Source: Pseudomonas sp. P8_241
GTDB taxonomy: Bacteria; Pseudomonadota; Gammaproteobacteria; Pseudomonadales; Pseudomonadaceae
Length of the DNA stretch: 64,000 bases
Direction: 5' to 3'
NCBI RefSeq assembly: GCF_034008315.1
Contig: NZ_CP125377.1
Span: 4,524,501 to 4,588,500 of the forward strand
In this document: positions 35,254-44,332 of the stretch, one piece after another
How the letters are laid out: every line of letters starts with the position of its first letter
Position numbering within the stretch: the stretch's first letter is position 1
Notes under the pieces: model-generated
Database searches by the model: none
What the model was told of the DNA's origin: nothing
Seen by the model: the letters and a program-made list of their open reading frames with translations, nothing else
Made by a program: the position numbers and the translations under genes

Positions 35254-36582
35254 GTGAACCAATCCACCCCCGTGACATGGCGAACGCACTACGCGCTGTT
35301 CGTGCTCGCCATGATTTATGTCTTCAACTACATCGACCGTCAGTTGATGGCGATTCTGATTGAGCCGGTGAAGCTCGAATTCGGCATTTCCGATACAGGC
35401 ATCGGCCTGCTGTCAGGGGTGACTTTCGCGGTGTTCTATACGGTGTTCGGCTTCCCGCTGGGGCGCCTTTCAGACCGCATCGGGCGCAAGCCGGTGATCG
35501 CCTTCAGTTGCATCGCCTGGAGCCTGATGACCATGCTCTGCGGCGTGGCCGGAAGCTTTCTGACCCTGGTGCTCGCACGCATTGGCGTGGCTGTCGGTGA
35601 AGCCGGCGGCACGGCGCCGTCGGTGGCCATGGTCTCGGATCTGTATCCGGCCAACCGCCGATCCACGGCCCTGGCCTTCCTGATGCTCGGTTCCAGCCTG
35701 GGAGCAGTAGTCGGCCTCGGTCTGGGTGGCTGGATCGCCCAGGAGCACGGTTGGCGCTACGCCTTCATGCTGATCGGCGCACCGGGCATTTTCCTCGGCC
35801 TGCTACTGCTGTTGACGGTGCGTGCGCCCAAGCGCGTCGTACCGCTGAGCAGCGCCGCCGTGCTGCAAGACGGCTGGGCCAAAACCCTCGCCGAGGTGTT
35901 TCGCACGCCCTCTTTTCTGTGGCTGGTGCTCACCGGTGGCGCGGCGGCGATTGCCGGCTACGCCATCGGCACCTGGAGCCCGAGCTTCCTGATCCGCTCC
36001 CACGGCCTGAACATGCAACAGGCCGGATTTCTTGTTGGCGTGGTCGGTGGCGGCGGAGCGGCCATCGGCACGCTGATCTGCGGCCTGCTCACCGACCGCA
36101 TGGTGCGGCGCAATGCTGGCTGGCAAATCGGCGTGCCATTGCTTGGCACACTGATCAGCATTCCTTTCGCCCTGACCTATTTTCTCTGGCCTCAAGGCAC
36201 GGCGTTCCATATCGGTAGTATCGCCGTGCCGCAAGCCTTTCTGTTCTACAGCGTATTTGCGTTCTTTGGCGTGTGGTGGGCAACGCCGTGCCTGAGCGCC
36301 ATTACCCACCTGTTCCCGGCGACACGCCTGGCCCAGGCCACGGCCATTTTCGTGATGTTCATGACCCTGCTGGGTGTCGGTGTCGGGCCGCTGTTGGTGG
36401 GCATGCTGAGTGATTTTTTCTTGCCGTCCCTGGGCACCGAATCACTGCGCTATGCCCTCGCCTCATCGGTGTCGATGCTGGTGCTGGCCAGCGTGTTCCT
36501 GACCCTGGCATTGCCACGTTACCGGCAACAGATCAAGAACCCCGCCCCACTCGTCACGCCGGTCCAGACCGCGACAGCCTGA
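35254..36582 (+). CDS. Major facilitator superfamily transporter
   Basis: 442 residues with 12 predicted membrane helices. The cytoplasmic loop 2-3 signature is GRLSDRIGRKPVI; YVFNYIDRQLMAIL in helix 1 is typical of the anion:cation/hexuronate and aromatic-acid transporter groups. GTG 35254 was chosen because GGGAG lies 8 nt upstream and the protein then starts at the usual distance from helix 1; the ATG at 35191 lies in the operator. The divergent, operator-controlled position next to the OYE/CoA-ligase operon suggests uptake of the steroid acid or a related compound. A remnant of a similar gene lies at 39154. Confidence 0.85.
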   Translation: MNQSTPVTWRTHYALFVLAMIYVFNYIDRQLMAILIEPVKLEFGISDTGIGLLSGVTFAVFYTVFGFPLGRLSDRIGRKPVIAFSCIAWSLMTMLCGVAGSFLTLVLARIGVAVGEAGGTAPSVAMVSDLYPANRRSTALAFLMLGSSLGAVVGLGLGGWIAQEHGWRYAFMLIGAPGIFLGLLLLLTVRAPKRVVPLSSAAVLQDGWAKTLAEVFRTPSFLWLVLTGGAAAIAGYAIGTWSPSFLIRSHGLNMQQAGFLVGVVGGGGAAIGTLICGLLTDRMVRRNAGWQIGVPLLGTLISIPFALTYFLWPQGTAFHIGSIAVPQAFLFYSVFAFFGVWWATPCLSAITHLFPATRLAQATAIFVMFMTLLGVGVGPLLVGMLSDFFLPSLGTESLRYALASSVSMLVLASVFLTLALPRYRQQIKNPAPLVTPVQTATA

Positions 36583-36601
36583 TCTCCTTGCCCCACCTCT
36601 C

Positions 36602-36637
36602 GCCGCTGCAAACCGCCAAGGGTTGCAGCGGCTTTTT
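36602..36637 (+). terminator. Intrinsic terminator after the MFS gene
   Basis: A perfect 10-bp stem GCCGCTGCAA / TTGCAGCGGC followed by TTTTT. It ends only 16 nt before the ATG of the next rightward gene, so that gene depends on read-through or a promoter within the MFS gene. Confidence 0.85.
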
Positions 36638-36652
36638 GTTATGAGGATCAAC

Positions 36653-37096
36653 ATGAGCACCAGTGCCGTACACATCAGCAACCTGCTCTATCGCTATGCC
36701 CAGTACCTGGATGGCGGCCAACTGATCAAGGCTGCCGAGCTGTTTCGTCATGCCCGAATCAAGGTTCAAAGCCAGAGCGGTTTCCTGGATCACACAGCCC
36801 TGCTGGGCATCTGGCAGCAACGAATCAGGATTTATCCCTGCGGCACACCCCGAACCCAACACATCATCAGCAATCCCGTCATCGACATCGACGAAGACGC
36901 TGGAACCGCCACGATTCGTTCCTGCTATACGGTGCTGCAAGCCACCGACACCCTGCCCCTGCAACCCATCGCCGCCGGGCATTATCTCGATGAGTTCGAG
37001 CGTGTCGACGGGGTTTGGCGATTCAGCTTTCGTGACTACTCGCACCTGGAAATGATCGGGGACTTGAGTGAGCATTTGCTGATGCAGGGTCACTGA
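36653..37096 (+). CDS. SnoaL/NTF2-fold protein (possible hydroxysteroid dehydratase or isomerase)
   Basis: 147 residues; GAGG lies 6 nt before ATG 36653. The pattern is that of the SnoaL-like superfamily: an N-terminal helix pair (LLYRYAQYLDGGQLIKAAELF), a central sheet (IRIYPCGTPRTQHIISNPVI, DAGTATIRSCYTVLQ) and a closing YLDEFERVDGVWRFSFRDY. The same fold includes ketosteroid isomerase and the bile-acid 7alpha-dehydratase BaiE. The size and the final strand-turn-strand are similar, but I cannot map catalytic residues with certainty. The location beside steroid genes makes a dehydratase or isomerase role attractive but unproven; a ring-hydroxylating dioxygenase beta-subunit relic is another option. 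Confidence 0.75.
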   Translation: MSTSAVHISNLLYRYAQYLDGGQLIKAAELFRHARIKVQSQSGFLDHTALLGIWQQRIRIYPCGTPRTQHIISNPVIDIDEDAGTATIRSCYTVLQATDTLPLQPIAAGHYLDEFERVDGVWRFSFRDYSHLEMIGDLSEHLLMQGH

Positions 37097-37104
37097 ATAC
37101 ACAG

Positions 37105-37148
37105 AAGCCCAACGATCCCGACATTGAGGTGTCAGGTGTTGGGCTTTA
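37105..37148 (+). terminator. Hairpin between convergent genes
   Basis: AGCCCAAC and GTTGGGCTTT pair across a loop that itself contains a smaller GAC/GTC stem. It lies between the SnoaL-like gene and the convergent CoA ligase end at 37187. Confidence 0.6.
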
Positions 37149-37186
37149 TGGCGAAGGTTGGCCAGCGGCCGCGGGCCGCCAGCTCA

Positions 37187-39049
37187 TCAGACTTGAGGGG
37201 CCACCGCGAATGGCTGCAGACCGGCTCTGTCGAGCAATTCGTCGGAGTACGGCCGATAGCTGCGGCTGCTTTCATCGCGGATGTACAACGGATCGTTGAA
37301 CGCGCTCGGCGCGTAACCCTGGCGTTGCAGATCGACCTTGCGCAGCTTGAAGGTACTGGTCAGATCCGCCGCGGCGGACACCCGCACGAACACCGGCGCG
37401 GCATAGCGTGGCAAGCGCGCTTCAGTGAGCGCGTAGAACGCTTGGGGGTCGAAGTCCTGGCCCTCTTGCATCAGCACCGCCGCCATACCGGCGCGCCCTT
37501 CATGCCCGGGTACCTGTACGCCGTAGATGTTGATCAGTTCCAGCCCCGGAAAATCGCCCAGGGCATCGGCGACTTCCTGGGTTGAAACGTTCTCGCTCTT
37601 CCAGCGGTAGGTATCACCGATGCGATCGACGAAATAGAAGTAACCGTTCTCGTCGTACCGCAGCAGGTCACCCGAACTCCAATACGCATCGCCCTGACTG
37701 AAGACATTGCGGCGAATCTTGCTTTCGGTGGCCTGCGCCGAGGTGTAACCCTCGAAGCGTCCGGCGCCGATTTGCGGATGATCGACAATGAAGGCCATGC
37801 CCTCACCGACTTCGCCAACCTTGCAGACTTGATAGAAACCATTTTCGTCCCGTGGATGACTGTCGCTTTCGACGTCATATCGAACCAGGCGGATATTGGT
37901 TTTATCCCAGAACGGCACGCGCCCGCAGGAACCTGGCTGGTTGTCCAGATTGATCAGGCTGGTGTTGGCCTCGGTGGCACCCCAGCCCTCGAGAATCTGC
38001 ACCGGGCCGAAACGCTCCAGCCAGCGCTGCCAGGTCTCCGGCGTCAGGCCCGCGCCCAGCAGGCAACGCAAGCTGTGCTCACGCTCGCCATCGACCACGG
38101 GCTGATTGAGCAGGTAGCGGCAGATTTCCCCGATGTACTGAAAAATGCTGATGTGGTGGCCACGGATGTCCTTCCAGAACTCCCGGACGCTGAACCTGCG
38201 GCGGACCACGATACTGGCTCCGACACGCAGGGCCGTGGCCGTCACTGACGTCGCCGCGGCACCGTGATAGAGCGGCAGGCAACAGTAGAATACGTCCTCG
38301 GTCGTGCCGTCGAGGGTCACCTCCATCACGTCGCCGATGGACAACCAGCGCATATGGCTATAGATCGCAGCCTTGGGCAAACCGGTGGTGCCCGAGGTGA
38401 AAATCAGCATCGCCGGCGACTCGGCCGGCACCTCGGCCCGCAGCTCGCGTGCGAATGCAGTGCGTGGTGCCGCCGCCACCTGTTCGGCGAACCCTGCATC
38501 TACACGGGCGCGGGATGCTTCACTGGCGGGGTTTTCGGCGTCCGGCACGAGCAACCAGGGTACGTCCGGCAGGCCTTCGGTGGACAACAGATTGTTCAGG
38601 CACTCCTCACCCACCACCATGGCCTTGGCGGCAGTCGACACCACGGCATGCGCCAAGGCCCGACCACTGACCTGGGTATTGATAAAGGCCGCCACCACAC
38701 CGAGTTTGGCCAGGCCAAACCAACTGAAAAAAAACTCCGGGCGGTTCTCCAGGGCCATGGCGCAGACGTCGCCCGGGCGCAAACCGCGGGCATGGAAAAC
38801 ATGTGCCATCTGGTTGGCACGTGCATCGACCTCGGCATAACTCAAGCGCTGTTCGCCGTAAATGAGGAACGGGCGCTGGGCGAAACGCGTGGCCTGCTCT
38901 TCCAGCCGATCGGCGATGGTGTAACAGTCCGCCGGTTTGATTTGCCCCGCAGCCACTGCCCGTCGATCAAGCAGACGCTGAGTGTGTTCGCGGGACACGG
39001 GGCTGTTGTCGAGCATCGTCGGTTGATGCGGTGTATTGAAACCGTTCAT
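37187..39049 (-). CDS. Acyl-CoA synthetase of the FATP/bile-acid-CoA-ligase type, paralogue 2
   Basis: 620 residues, closely paralogous to the protein at 32064-33917 (shared PVSREHTQ, SGTTGLPKAAIYSHMRW, EGWGATEAN, DTYRWKSENVSTQEVADALG). ATG 39049 with GGAG 7 nt upstream is preferred to the frame's first codon at 39097. It has its own perfect operator 66 nt upstream of this start. Two such ligases would fit activation of side chains of different lengths (C24 and the shortened C22 acid), as described for StdA1 and StdA2; assigning which is which is not possible from sequence alone. Confidence 0.83.
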   Translation of the reverse strand: MNGFNTPHQPTMLDNSPVSREHTQRLLDRRAVAAGQIKPADCYTIADRLEEQATRFAQRPFLIYGEQRLSYAEVDARANQMAHVFHARGLRPGDVCAMALENRPEFFFSWFGLAKLGVVAAFINTQVSGRALAHAVVSTAAKAMVVGEECLNNLLSTEGLPDVPWLLVPDAENPASEASRARVDAGFAEQVAAAPRTAFARELRAEVPAESPAMLIFTSGTTGLPKAAIYSHMRWLSIGDVMEVTLDGTTEDVFYCCLPLYHGAAATSVTATALRVGASIVVRRRFSVREFWKDIRGHHISIFQYIGEICRYLLNQPVVDGEREHSLRCLLGAGLTPETWQRWLERFGPVQILEGWGATEANTSLINLDNQPGSCGRVPFWDKTNIRLVRYDVESDSHPRDENGFYQVCKVGEVGEGMAFIVDHPQIGAGRFEGYTSAQATESKIRRNVFSQGDAYWSSGDLLRYDENGYFYFVDRIGDTYRWKSENVSTQEVADALGDFPGLELINIYGVQVPGHEGRAGMAAVLMQEGQDFDPQAFYALTEARLPRYAAPVFVRVSAAADLTSTFKLRKVDLQRQGYAPSAFNDPLYIRDESSRSYRPYSDELLDRAGLQPFAVAPQV

Positions 39050-39114
39050 TCCTGACTCCGTAGAAAACCTGCCAATAAGTAAGGGCAGATAGTTCACGCT
39101 GCACGCCAGAGGGG

Positions 39115-39132
39115 CATCGTCCGATAAGACTA
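39115..39132 (-). promoter_or_regulatory. Regulon motif copy 10, CATCGTCCGATAAGACTA
   Basis: Perfect consensus, pointing to the second bile-acid-type CoA ligase. AACTAT starts 21 nt downstream. It shares the 3' flank GACTAAAAAATG with copy 6. Confidence 0.78.
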
Positions 39133-39153
39133 AAAAATGTCCGGGAGTGAGGT

Positions 39154-39237
39154 CATTTGTTTGCGCCTGAATACCTGAATCTGGCCACCTCCATTTTCGT
39201 CATGGCGATGACCCTGCTCGGCGCCGAGAAGGTGTCT
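39154..39237 (+). pseudogene. Remnant of an MFS transporter gene cut by the T6SS island
   Basis: The plus frame from 39154 reads HLFAPEYLNLATSIFVMAMT then LLGA. It aligns without gaps to HLFPATRLAQATAIFVMFMT then LLGV in the MFS protein at 35254-36582, about 15 of 24 residues identical. Everything upstream in the gene is deleted to within about 20 nt of the operator, and the end runs into T6SS module 2. The order CoA ligase (leftward), operator, MFS (rightward) therefore once existed twice. Confidence 0.7.
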
Positions 39238-40440
39238 TCAGGAAGAAACACAATGCAGCCCCGCCGCCTTGCAGGCGGCGACGAAGGTCGCGCCTTTTTT
39301 GTCCATGGCGTGCTTGACCAGGGCGTTGGCTTTTTGCAGGGCGGGGCTGGGCCTGGCCCATTGCTCCGGGGGTAGCGGTTGCGACCAGGCCTGGACGCTT
39401 TCAGGCAGGGTCGGACGGCCTTTGCGGTGAGCCCATTCGGCGATCAGGTAGGGCATTTTCCAGAACACGATCACGCGTCTGACGTACCACCACCGCAGAG
39501 GCCAGCGGGAGCGTTTGGAGTACCCCCAACGCTTGCGCTCTTCGGCAGTCAGATGGCCTCCTCCGTCGTCCAGTCGCCCCAACGCCCTGGCATCGAGCCG
39601 TTCGATCTCAAAGGTGTGCAACCCTTCATACGGTTTGAGCTCGTCCTCGCTCAAGGTGATGCCCAATGCGGCCAGCATGGGATTCGGCGTGTCCACCAGT
39701 TCCCCTTCCTCCATGTAGTTGCGGATCGACGTCCACATGCCCAGCGCATGTGCGTCACTGGGTTGGGCCGACAACACGAACTGCACCCTGTCGCGCTCTT
39801 CGTCCTCCAGGCCCATGCCGAACGTGTAATCGCGCATCGCGCCGTAGCTGGTCACGCCCTGGCTGCGGGCGACCCAGGCCACCACATTTTCCCAAGGCAC
39901 GATCAGCACCTGGTGGGTGGTGTCGTCGATGTAGCAGACTTCGCGACGTTGGCGGTTGAAGCGGACGGGATAGCTTTTGGCCAGGGTTCGGACATTGGAG
40001 AGCATGCCGTAGATAAAGGCGCCGACGGGAAAAATGAATAGAAGCGAGCCTGTAGCGAATACCTGCACGGCCCCCCCAACAATGTCGAAGAATTTTCGGT
40101 CGATTTCAGGGGGGCTAAAAGCAACGAGCCATAGACAAATAAGCACAGGTGCAAAAAAAGCAGTACACAAAACCATCCATATCTGAAGTGCCAATCTCTT
40201 TCCCAACTCAACCATCCCGTAGTTGCTACCACCCAACTCCAGATAGGTCTCGTTCATCGCCGAAAAATTACGCCGCGACACCTGTGCCTGTCCGGTGTAC
40301 ACCGGCAACGGCGCCAGGAACAAAGTTTCATTCAGGCCCCTGACCCGCAGCTCCCCGGCACGGGGCCGTTGGCTTTGAATATCAATGCCCGACTCCGGGA
40401 CAGTGGCTGTGCTTTTGCGTTTGAACAGTTGGCTAATCAT
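39238..40440 (-). CDS. DUF6708-type membrane protein, array copy A (distal), candidate immunity
   Basis: 400 residues. It has conserved N- and C-terminal parts and two hydrophobic segments at about 86-108 and 130-147, so it is an inner-membrane protein with most of its mass in the cytoplasm; CYIDDTTHQVLIVPWENVVA (169-188) is the domain's core. Block 1 (84-143) is identical to copy B. Block 2 is unique: LAALGITLSEDELKP and then LDARALGRL with TAEERKRWGY. The C-terminus differs (LHCVSS) because the unit ends at the island edge. Immunity against the VasX-like toxin is inferred from position and membrane topology. Confidence 0.8.
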   Translation of the reverse strand: MISQLFKRKSTATVPESGIDIQSQRPRAGELRVRGLNETLFLAPLPVYTGQAQVSRRNFSAMNETYLELGGSNYGMVELGKRLALQIWMVLCTAFFAPVLICLWLVAFSPPEIDRKFFDIVGGAVQVFATGSLLFIFPVGAFIYGMLSNVRTLAKSYPVRFNRQRREVCYIDDTTHQVLIVPWENVVAWVARSQGVTSYGAMRDYTFGMGLEDEERDRVQFVLSAQPSDAHALGMWTSIRNYMEEGELVDTPNPMLAALGITLSEDELKPYEGLHTFEIERLDARALGRLDDGGGHLTAEERKRWGYSKRSRWPLRWWYVRRVIVFWKMPYLIAEWAHRKGRPTLPESVQAWSQPLPPEQWARPSPALQKANALVKHAMDKKGATFVAACKAAGLHCVSS

Positions 40441-40521
40441 CGATCGCCGCCATTTCCTCTCGGGTGAACGACCAGTAAGGGGCCTTGCTCAGGCCGCTGG
40501 GCCAGGTATGCAGCGGTGTGT

Positions 40522-41712
40522 TCAATGCAACCCCGCCGCCTTGCAGGCGTCGACGAAGGTCGCGCCTTTTTTGTCCATGGCGTGCTTGACCAGGGCGTTG
40601 GCTTTTTGCAGGGCGGGGCTGGGCCTGGCCCATTGCTCCGGGGGTAGCGGTTGCGACCAGGCCTGGACGCTTTCAGGCAGGGTCGGACGGCCTTTGCGGT
40701 GAGCCCATTCGGCGATCAGGTAGGGCATTTTCCAGAACACGATCACGCGTCTGACGTACCACCACCGCAGAGGCCAGCGGGAGCGTTTGCCATAACCGTA
40801 ACGGTGTCGCTGCTCCGCGCTCAGATGCTCGGCGCCATCGTCTAGCGAGCCCATGAAGCGTGCACCTTTGCGTTCGATCTCAAAGGTGTGCAACCCTTCA
40901 TACGGTTTGAGCTCGTCCTCGCTCAAGGTGATGCCCAATGCGGCCAGCATGGGGTTGGGCGTGTCCACCAGCTCCCCTTCCTCCATGTAGTTGCGGATCG
41001 ACGCCCACATGCCCAGCGCATGTGCGTCACTGGGTTGGGCCGACAACACGAACTGCACCCTGTCGCGCTCTTCGTCCTCCAGGCCCATGCCGAACGTGTA
41101 ATCGCGCATCGCGCCGTAGCTGGTCACGCCCTGGCTGCGGGCGACCCAGGCCACCACATTTTCCCAAGGCACGATCAGCACCTGGTGGGTGGTGTCGTCG
41201 ATGTAGCAGACTTCGCGACGCTGGCGGTTGAAGCGGACGGGATAGCTTTTGGCCAGGGTTCGGACATTGGAGAGCATGCCGTAGATAAAGGCGCCGACGG
41301 GAAAAATGAATAGAAGCGAGCCTGTAGCGAATACCTGCACGGCCCCCCCAACAATGTCGAAGAATTTTCGGTCGATTTCAGGGGGGCTAAAAGCAACGAG
41401 CCATAGACAAATAAGCACAGGTGCAAAAAAAGCAGTACACAAAACCATCCATATCTGAAGTGCCAATCTCTTTCCCAACTCAACCATCCCGTAGTTGCTA
41501 CCACCCAACTCCAGATAGGTCTCGTTCATCGCCGAAAAATTACGCCGCGACACCTGTGCCTGTCCGGTGTACACCGGCAACGGCGCCAGGAACAAAGTTT
41601 CATTCAGGCCCCTGACCCGCAGCTCCCCGGCACGGGGCCGTTGGCTTTGAATATCAATGCCCGACTCCGGGACAGTGGCTGTGCTTTTGCGTTTGAACAG
41701 TTGGCTAATCAT
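40522..41712 (-). CDS. DUF6708-type membrane protein, array copy B (mosaic), candidate immunity
   Basis: 396 residues. From the start through residue 281 it follows copy A, including transmembrane block 1 and LAALGITLSEDELKP. From residue 282 on it follows copies C, D and E (KGARFMGSL, SAEQRHRYGYGK). The switch falls within the conserved segment DELKPYEGLHTFEIER, so this copy looks like a recombinant between two array members. Confidence 0.82.
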   Translation of the reverse strand: MISQLFKRKSTATVPESGIDIQSQRPRAGELRVRGLNETLFLAPLPVYTGQAQVSRRNFSAMNETYLELGGSNYGMVELGKRLALQIWMVLCTAFFAPVLICLWLVAFSPPEIDRKFFDIVGGAVQVFATGSLLFIFPVGAFIYGMLSNVRTLAKSYPVRFNRQRREVCYIDDTTHQVLIVPWENVVAWVARSQGVTSYGAMRDYTFGMGLEDEERDRVQFVLSAQPSDAHALGMWASIRNYMEEGELVDTPNPMLAALGITLSEDELKPYEGLHTFEIERKGARFMGSLDDGAEHLSAEQRHRYGYGKRSRWPLRWWYVRRVIVFWKMPYLIAEWAHRKGRPTLPESVQAWSQPLPPEQWARPSPALQKANALVKHAMDKKGATFVDACKAAGLH

Positions 41713-41793
41713 CGATCGCCGCCATTTCCTCTCGGGTGAACGACCAGTAAGGGGCCTTGCTCAGGCCGCTGGGCCAGGTATGCAGCGGTGTGT

Positions 41794-42982
41794 TCAATGC
41801 AACCCCGCCGCCTTGCAGGCGTCGACGAAGGTCGCGCCTTTTTTGTCCATGGCGTGCTTGACCAGGGCGTTGGCTTTTTGCAGGGCGGGGCTGGGCCTGG
41901 CCCATTGCTCCGGGGGTAGCGGTTGCGACCAGGCCTGGACGCTTTCAGGCAGGGTCGGACGGCCTTTGCGGTGAGCCCATTCGGCGATCAGGTAGGGCAT
42001 TTTCCAGAACACGATCACGCGTCTGACGTACCACCACCGCAGAGGCCAGCGGGAGCGTTTGCCATAACCGTAACGGTGTCGCTGCTCCGCGCTCAGATGC
42101 TCGGCGCCATCGTCTAGCGAGCCCATGAAGCGTGCACCTTTGCGTTCGATCTCAAAGGTGTGCAGGCCTTCATAAGGTTTGAGTTCATCTTCGGTGGGTG
42201 TAAGCCCCAGAACAACGAGCATGGGATTCGGTGTGTCCACCAGCTCCCCTTCCTCCATGTAGTTGCGGATCGACGCCCACATGCCCAGCGCATGTGCGTC
42301 ACTGGGTTGGGCCGACAACATGAACTGCACCCTGTCGCGCTCTTCGTCCTCCAGGCCCATGCCGAACGTGTAATCGCGCATCGCGCCGTAGCTGGTCACG
42401 CCCTGGCTGCGGGCGACCCAGGCCACCACATTTTCCCAAGGCACGATCAGCACCTGGTGGGTGGTGTCGTCGATGTAGCAGACTTCGCGACGCTGGCGGT
42501 TGAAGCGGACGGGATAGCTTTTGGCCGGGGATTCGGACGTTGGAGAGCATGCCGTAGATGAAGGCGCCGATGGGAAGGATGAATAGAAGTGCGTAACTCG
42601 AAAACACCTTGATAGCATCGACGAGATCCTTGAATGGGGTCGGAAAGTTTTCAGGATAGGAAAGCACCCCATAAAGGATTATAAAACTGGGAGCCACAAC
42701 TGCTGTGAATAAGGCAGTCCAAATCTGGATTGCTAGCCTCTTCCCTAGCTCAACCATCCCGTAGTTGCTACCACCCAACTCCAGATAGGTCTCGTTCATC
42801 GCCGAAAAATTACGCCGCGACACCTGTGCCTGTCCGGTGTACACCGGCAACGGCGCCAGGAACAAAGTTTCATTCAGGCCCCTGACCCGCAGCTCCCCGG
42901 CACGGGGCCGTTGGCTTTGAATATCAACGGCCGGCTCCGGGGCAGTGGCTGTGCTTTTGCGTTTGAACAGTTGGCTAATCAT
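41794..42982 (-). pseudogene. DUF6708-type membrane protein, array copy C (frameshifted)
   Basis: The frame from 42982 is normal through GAFIYGMLSNVR and then shifts: the plus strand reads GGCCGGGGATTCGG (about 42524-42535) where the other copies have one base fewer. The remainder, from AKSYPVRF on, is intact in another frame down to 41794. Transmembrane block 1 is distinct (IQIWTALFTAVVAPSFIILY, PENFPTPFKDLVDAIKVFSS). It may be inactive or a sequencing error. Confidence 0.8.
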
Positions 42983-43063
42983 CGATCGCCGCCATTTCCT
43001 CTCGGGTGAACAGCCAGTAAGGGGCCTTGCTCAGGCCGCTGGGCCAGGTATGCAGCGGTGTGT

Positions 43064-44251
43064 TCAATGCAGCCCCGCCGCCTTGCAGGCGGCGACGAAG
43101 GTCGCGCCTTTTTTGTCCATGGCGTGCTTGACCAGGGCGTTGGCTTTTTGCAGGGCGGGGCTGGGCCTGGCCCATTGCTCCGGGGGTAGCGGTTGTGACC
43201 AGGCCTGGACGCTTTCAGGCAGGGTCGGACGGCCTTTGCGGTGAGCCCATTCGGCGATCAGGTAGGGCATTTTCCAGAACACGATCACACGTCTGACGTA
43301 CCACCACCGCAGAGGCCAGCGGGAGCGTTTGCCATAACCGTAACGGTGTCGCTGCTCCGCGCTCAGATGCTCGGCGCCATCGTCTAGCGAGCCCATGAAG
43401 CGTGCACCTTTGCGTTCGATCTCAAAGGTGTGCAGGCCTTCATAAGGTTTGAGTTCATCTTCGGTGGGTGTAAGCCCCAGAACAACGAGCATGGGATTCG
43501 GCGTGTCCACCAGTTCCCCTTCCTCCATGTAGTTGCGGATCGACGTCCACACGCCCAGCGCATGTGCGTCACTGGGTTGGGCCGACAACACGAACTGCAC
43601 CCTGTCGCGCTCTTCGTCCTCCAGGCCCATGCCGAACGTGTAATCGCGCATCGCGCCGTAGCTGGTCACGCCCTGGCTGCGAGCGACCCAGGCCACCACG
43701 TTTTCCCAAGGCACGATCAGCACCTGGTGGGTGGTGTCGTCGATGTAGCAGACTTCGCGACGCTGGCGGTTGAAGCGGACGGGATAGCTTTTGGCCAGGG
43801 CTCGGACGTTGGAGAGCATGCCGTAAACCATGGCTCCAATCGGGATAATGGATAAAAGTGCATAACTGGAAAATACCTTGATAGCATTGATAAGCTCGTT
43901 AATCGGCTCACGAATGTTTTCTGGATAAAAAAGAACCCAATACAAAACTGCAAAACTGGGAGCTAAAAAAGCCATAAACAAGATCATCCAAATAAATGCC
44001 GCCAGTCTCTTTCCCTGTTCAACCATCCCATAGTTGCTACCGCCCAGTTCAAGATAGGTCTCGTTCATCGCCGAAAAATTACGCCGCGACACCTGTGCCT
44101 GTCCGGTGTACACCGGCAACGGCGCCAGGAACAAAGTTTCATTCAGGCCCCTGACCCGCAGCTCCCCGGCACGGGGCCGTTGGCTTTGAATATCAACGGC
44201 CGGCTCCGGGGCAGTGGCTGTGCTTTTGCGTTTGAACAGTTGGCTAATCAT
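43064..44251 (-). CDS. DUF6708-type membrane protein, array copy D, candidate immunity
   Basis: 395 residues, intact. Block 1 is its own variant (AFIWMILFMAFLAPSFAVLY, PENIREPINELINAIKVFSS), related to copy C in the second helix. Block 2 is of the LVVLGLTPTEDELKP / KGARFMGSL type shared with C and E. The DNA of block 1 is visibly more AT-rich than the flanks, suggesting import of this segment. Confidence 0.82.
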   Translation of the reverse strand: MISQLFKRKSTATAPEPAVDIQSQRPRAGELRVRGLNETLFLAPLPVYTGQAQVSRRNFSAMNETYLELGGSNYGMVEQGKRLAAFIWMILFMAFLAPSFAVLYWVLFYPENIREPINELINAIKVFSSYALLSIIPIGAMVYGMLSNVRALAKSYPVRFNRQRREVCYIDDTTHQVLIVPWENVVAWVARSQGVTSYGAMRDYTFGMGLEDEERDRVQFVLSAQPSDAHALGVWTSIRNYMEEGELVDTPNPMLVVLGLTPTEDELKPYEGLHTFEIERKGARFMGSLDDGAEHLSAEQRHRYGYGKRSRWPLRWWYVRRVIVFWKMPYLIAEWAHRKGRPTLPESVQAWSQPLPPEQWARPSPALQKANALVKHAMDKKGATFVAACKAAGLH

Positions 44252-44332
44252 CGATCGCCGCCATTTCCTCTCGGGTGAACAGCCAGTAAGGGGCCTTGCT
44301 CAGGCCGCTGGGCCAGGTATGCAGCGGTGTGT

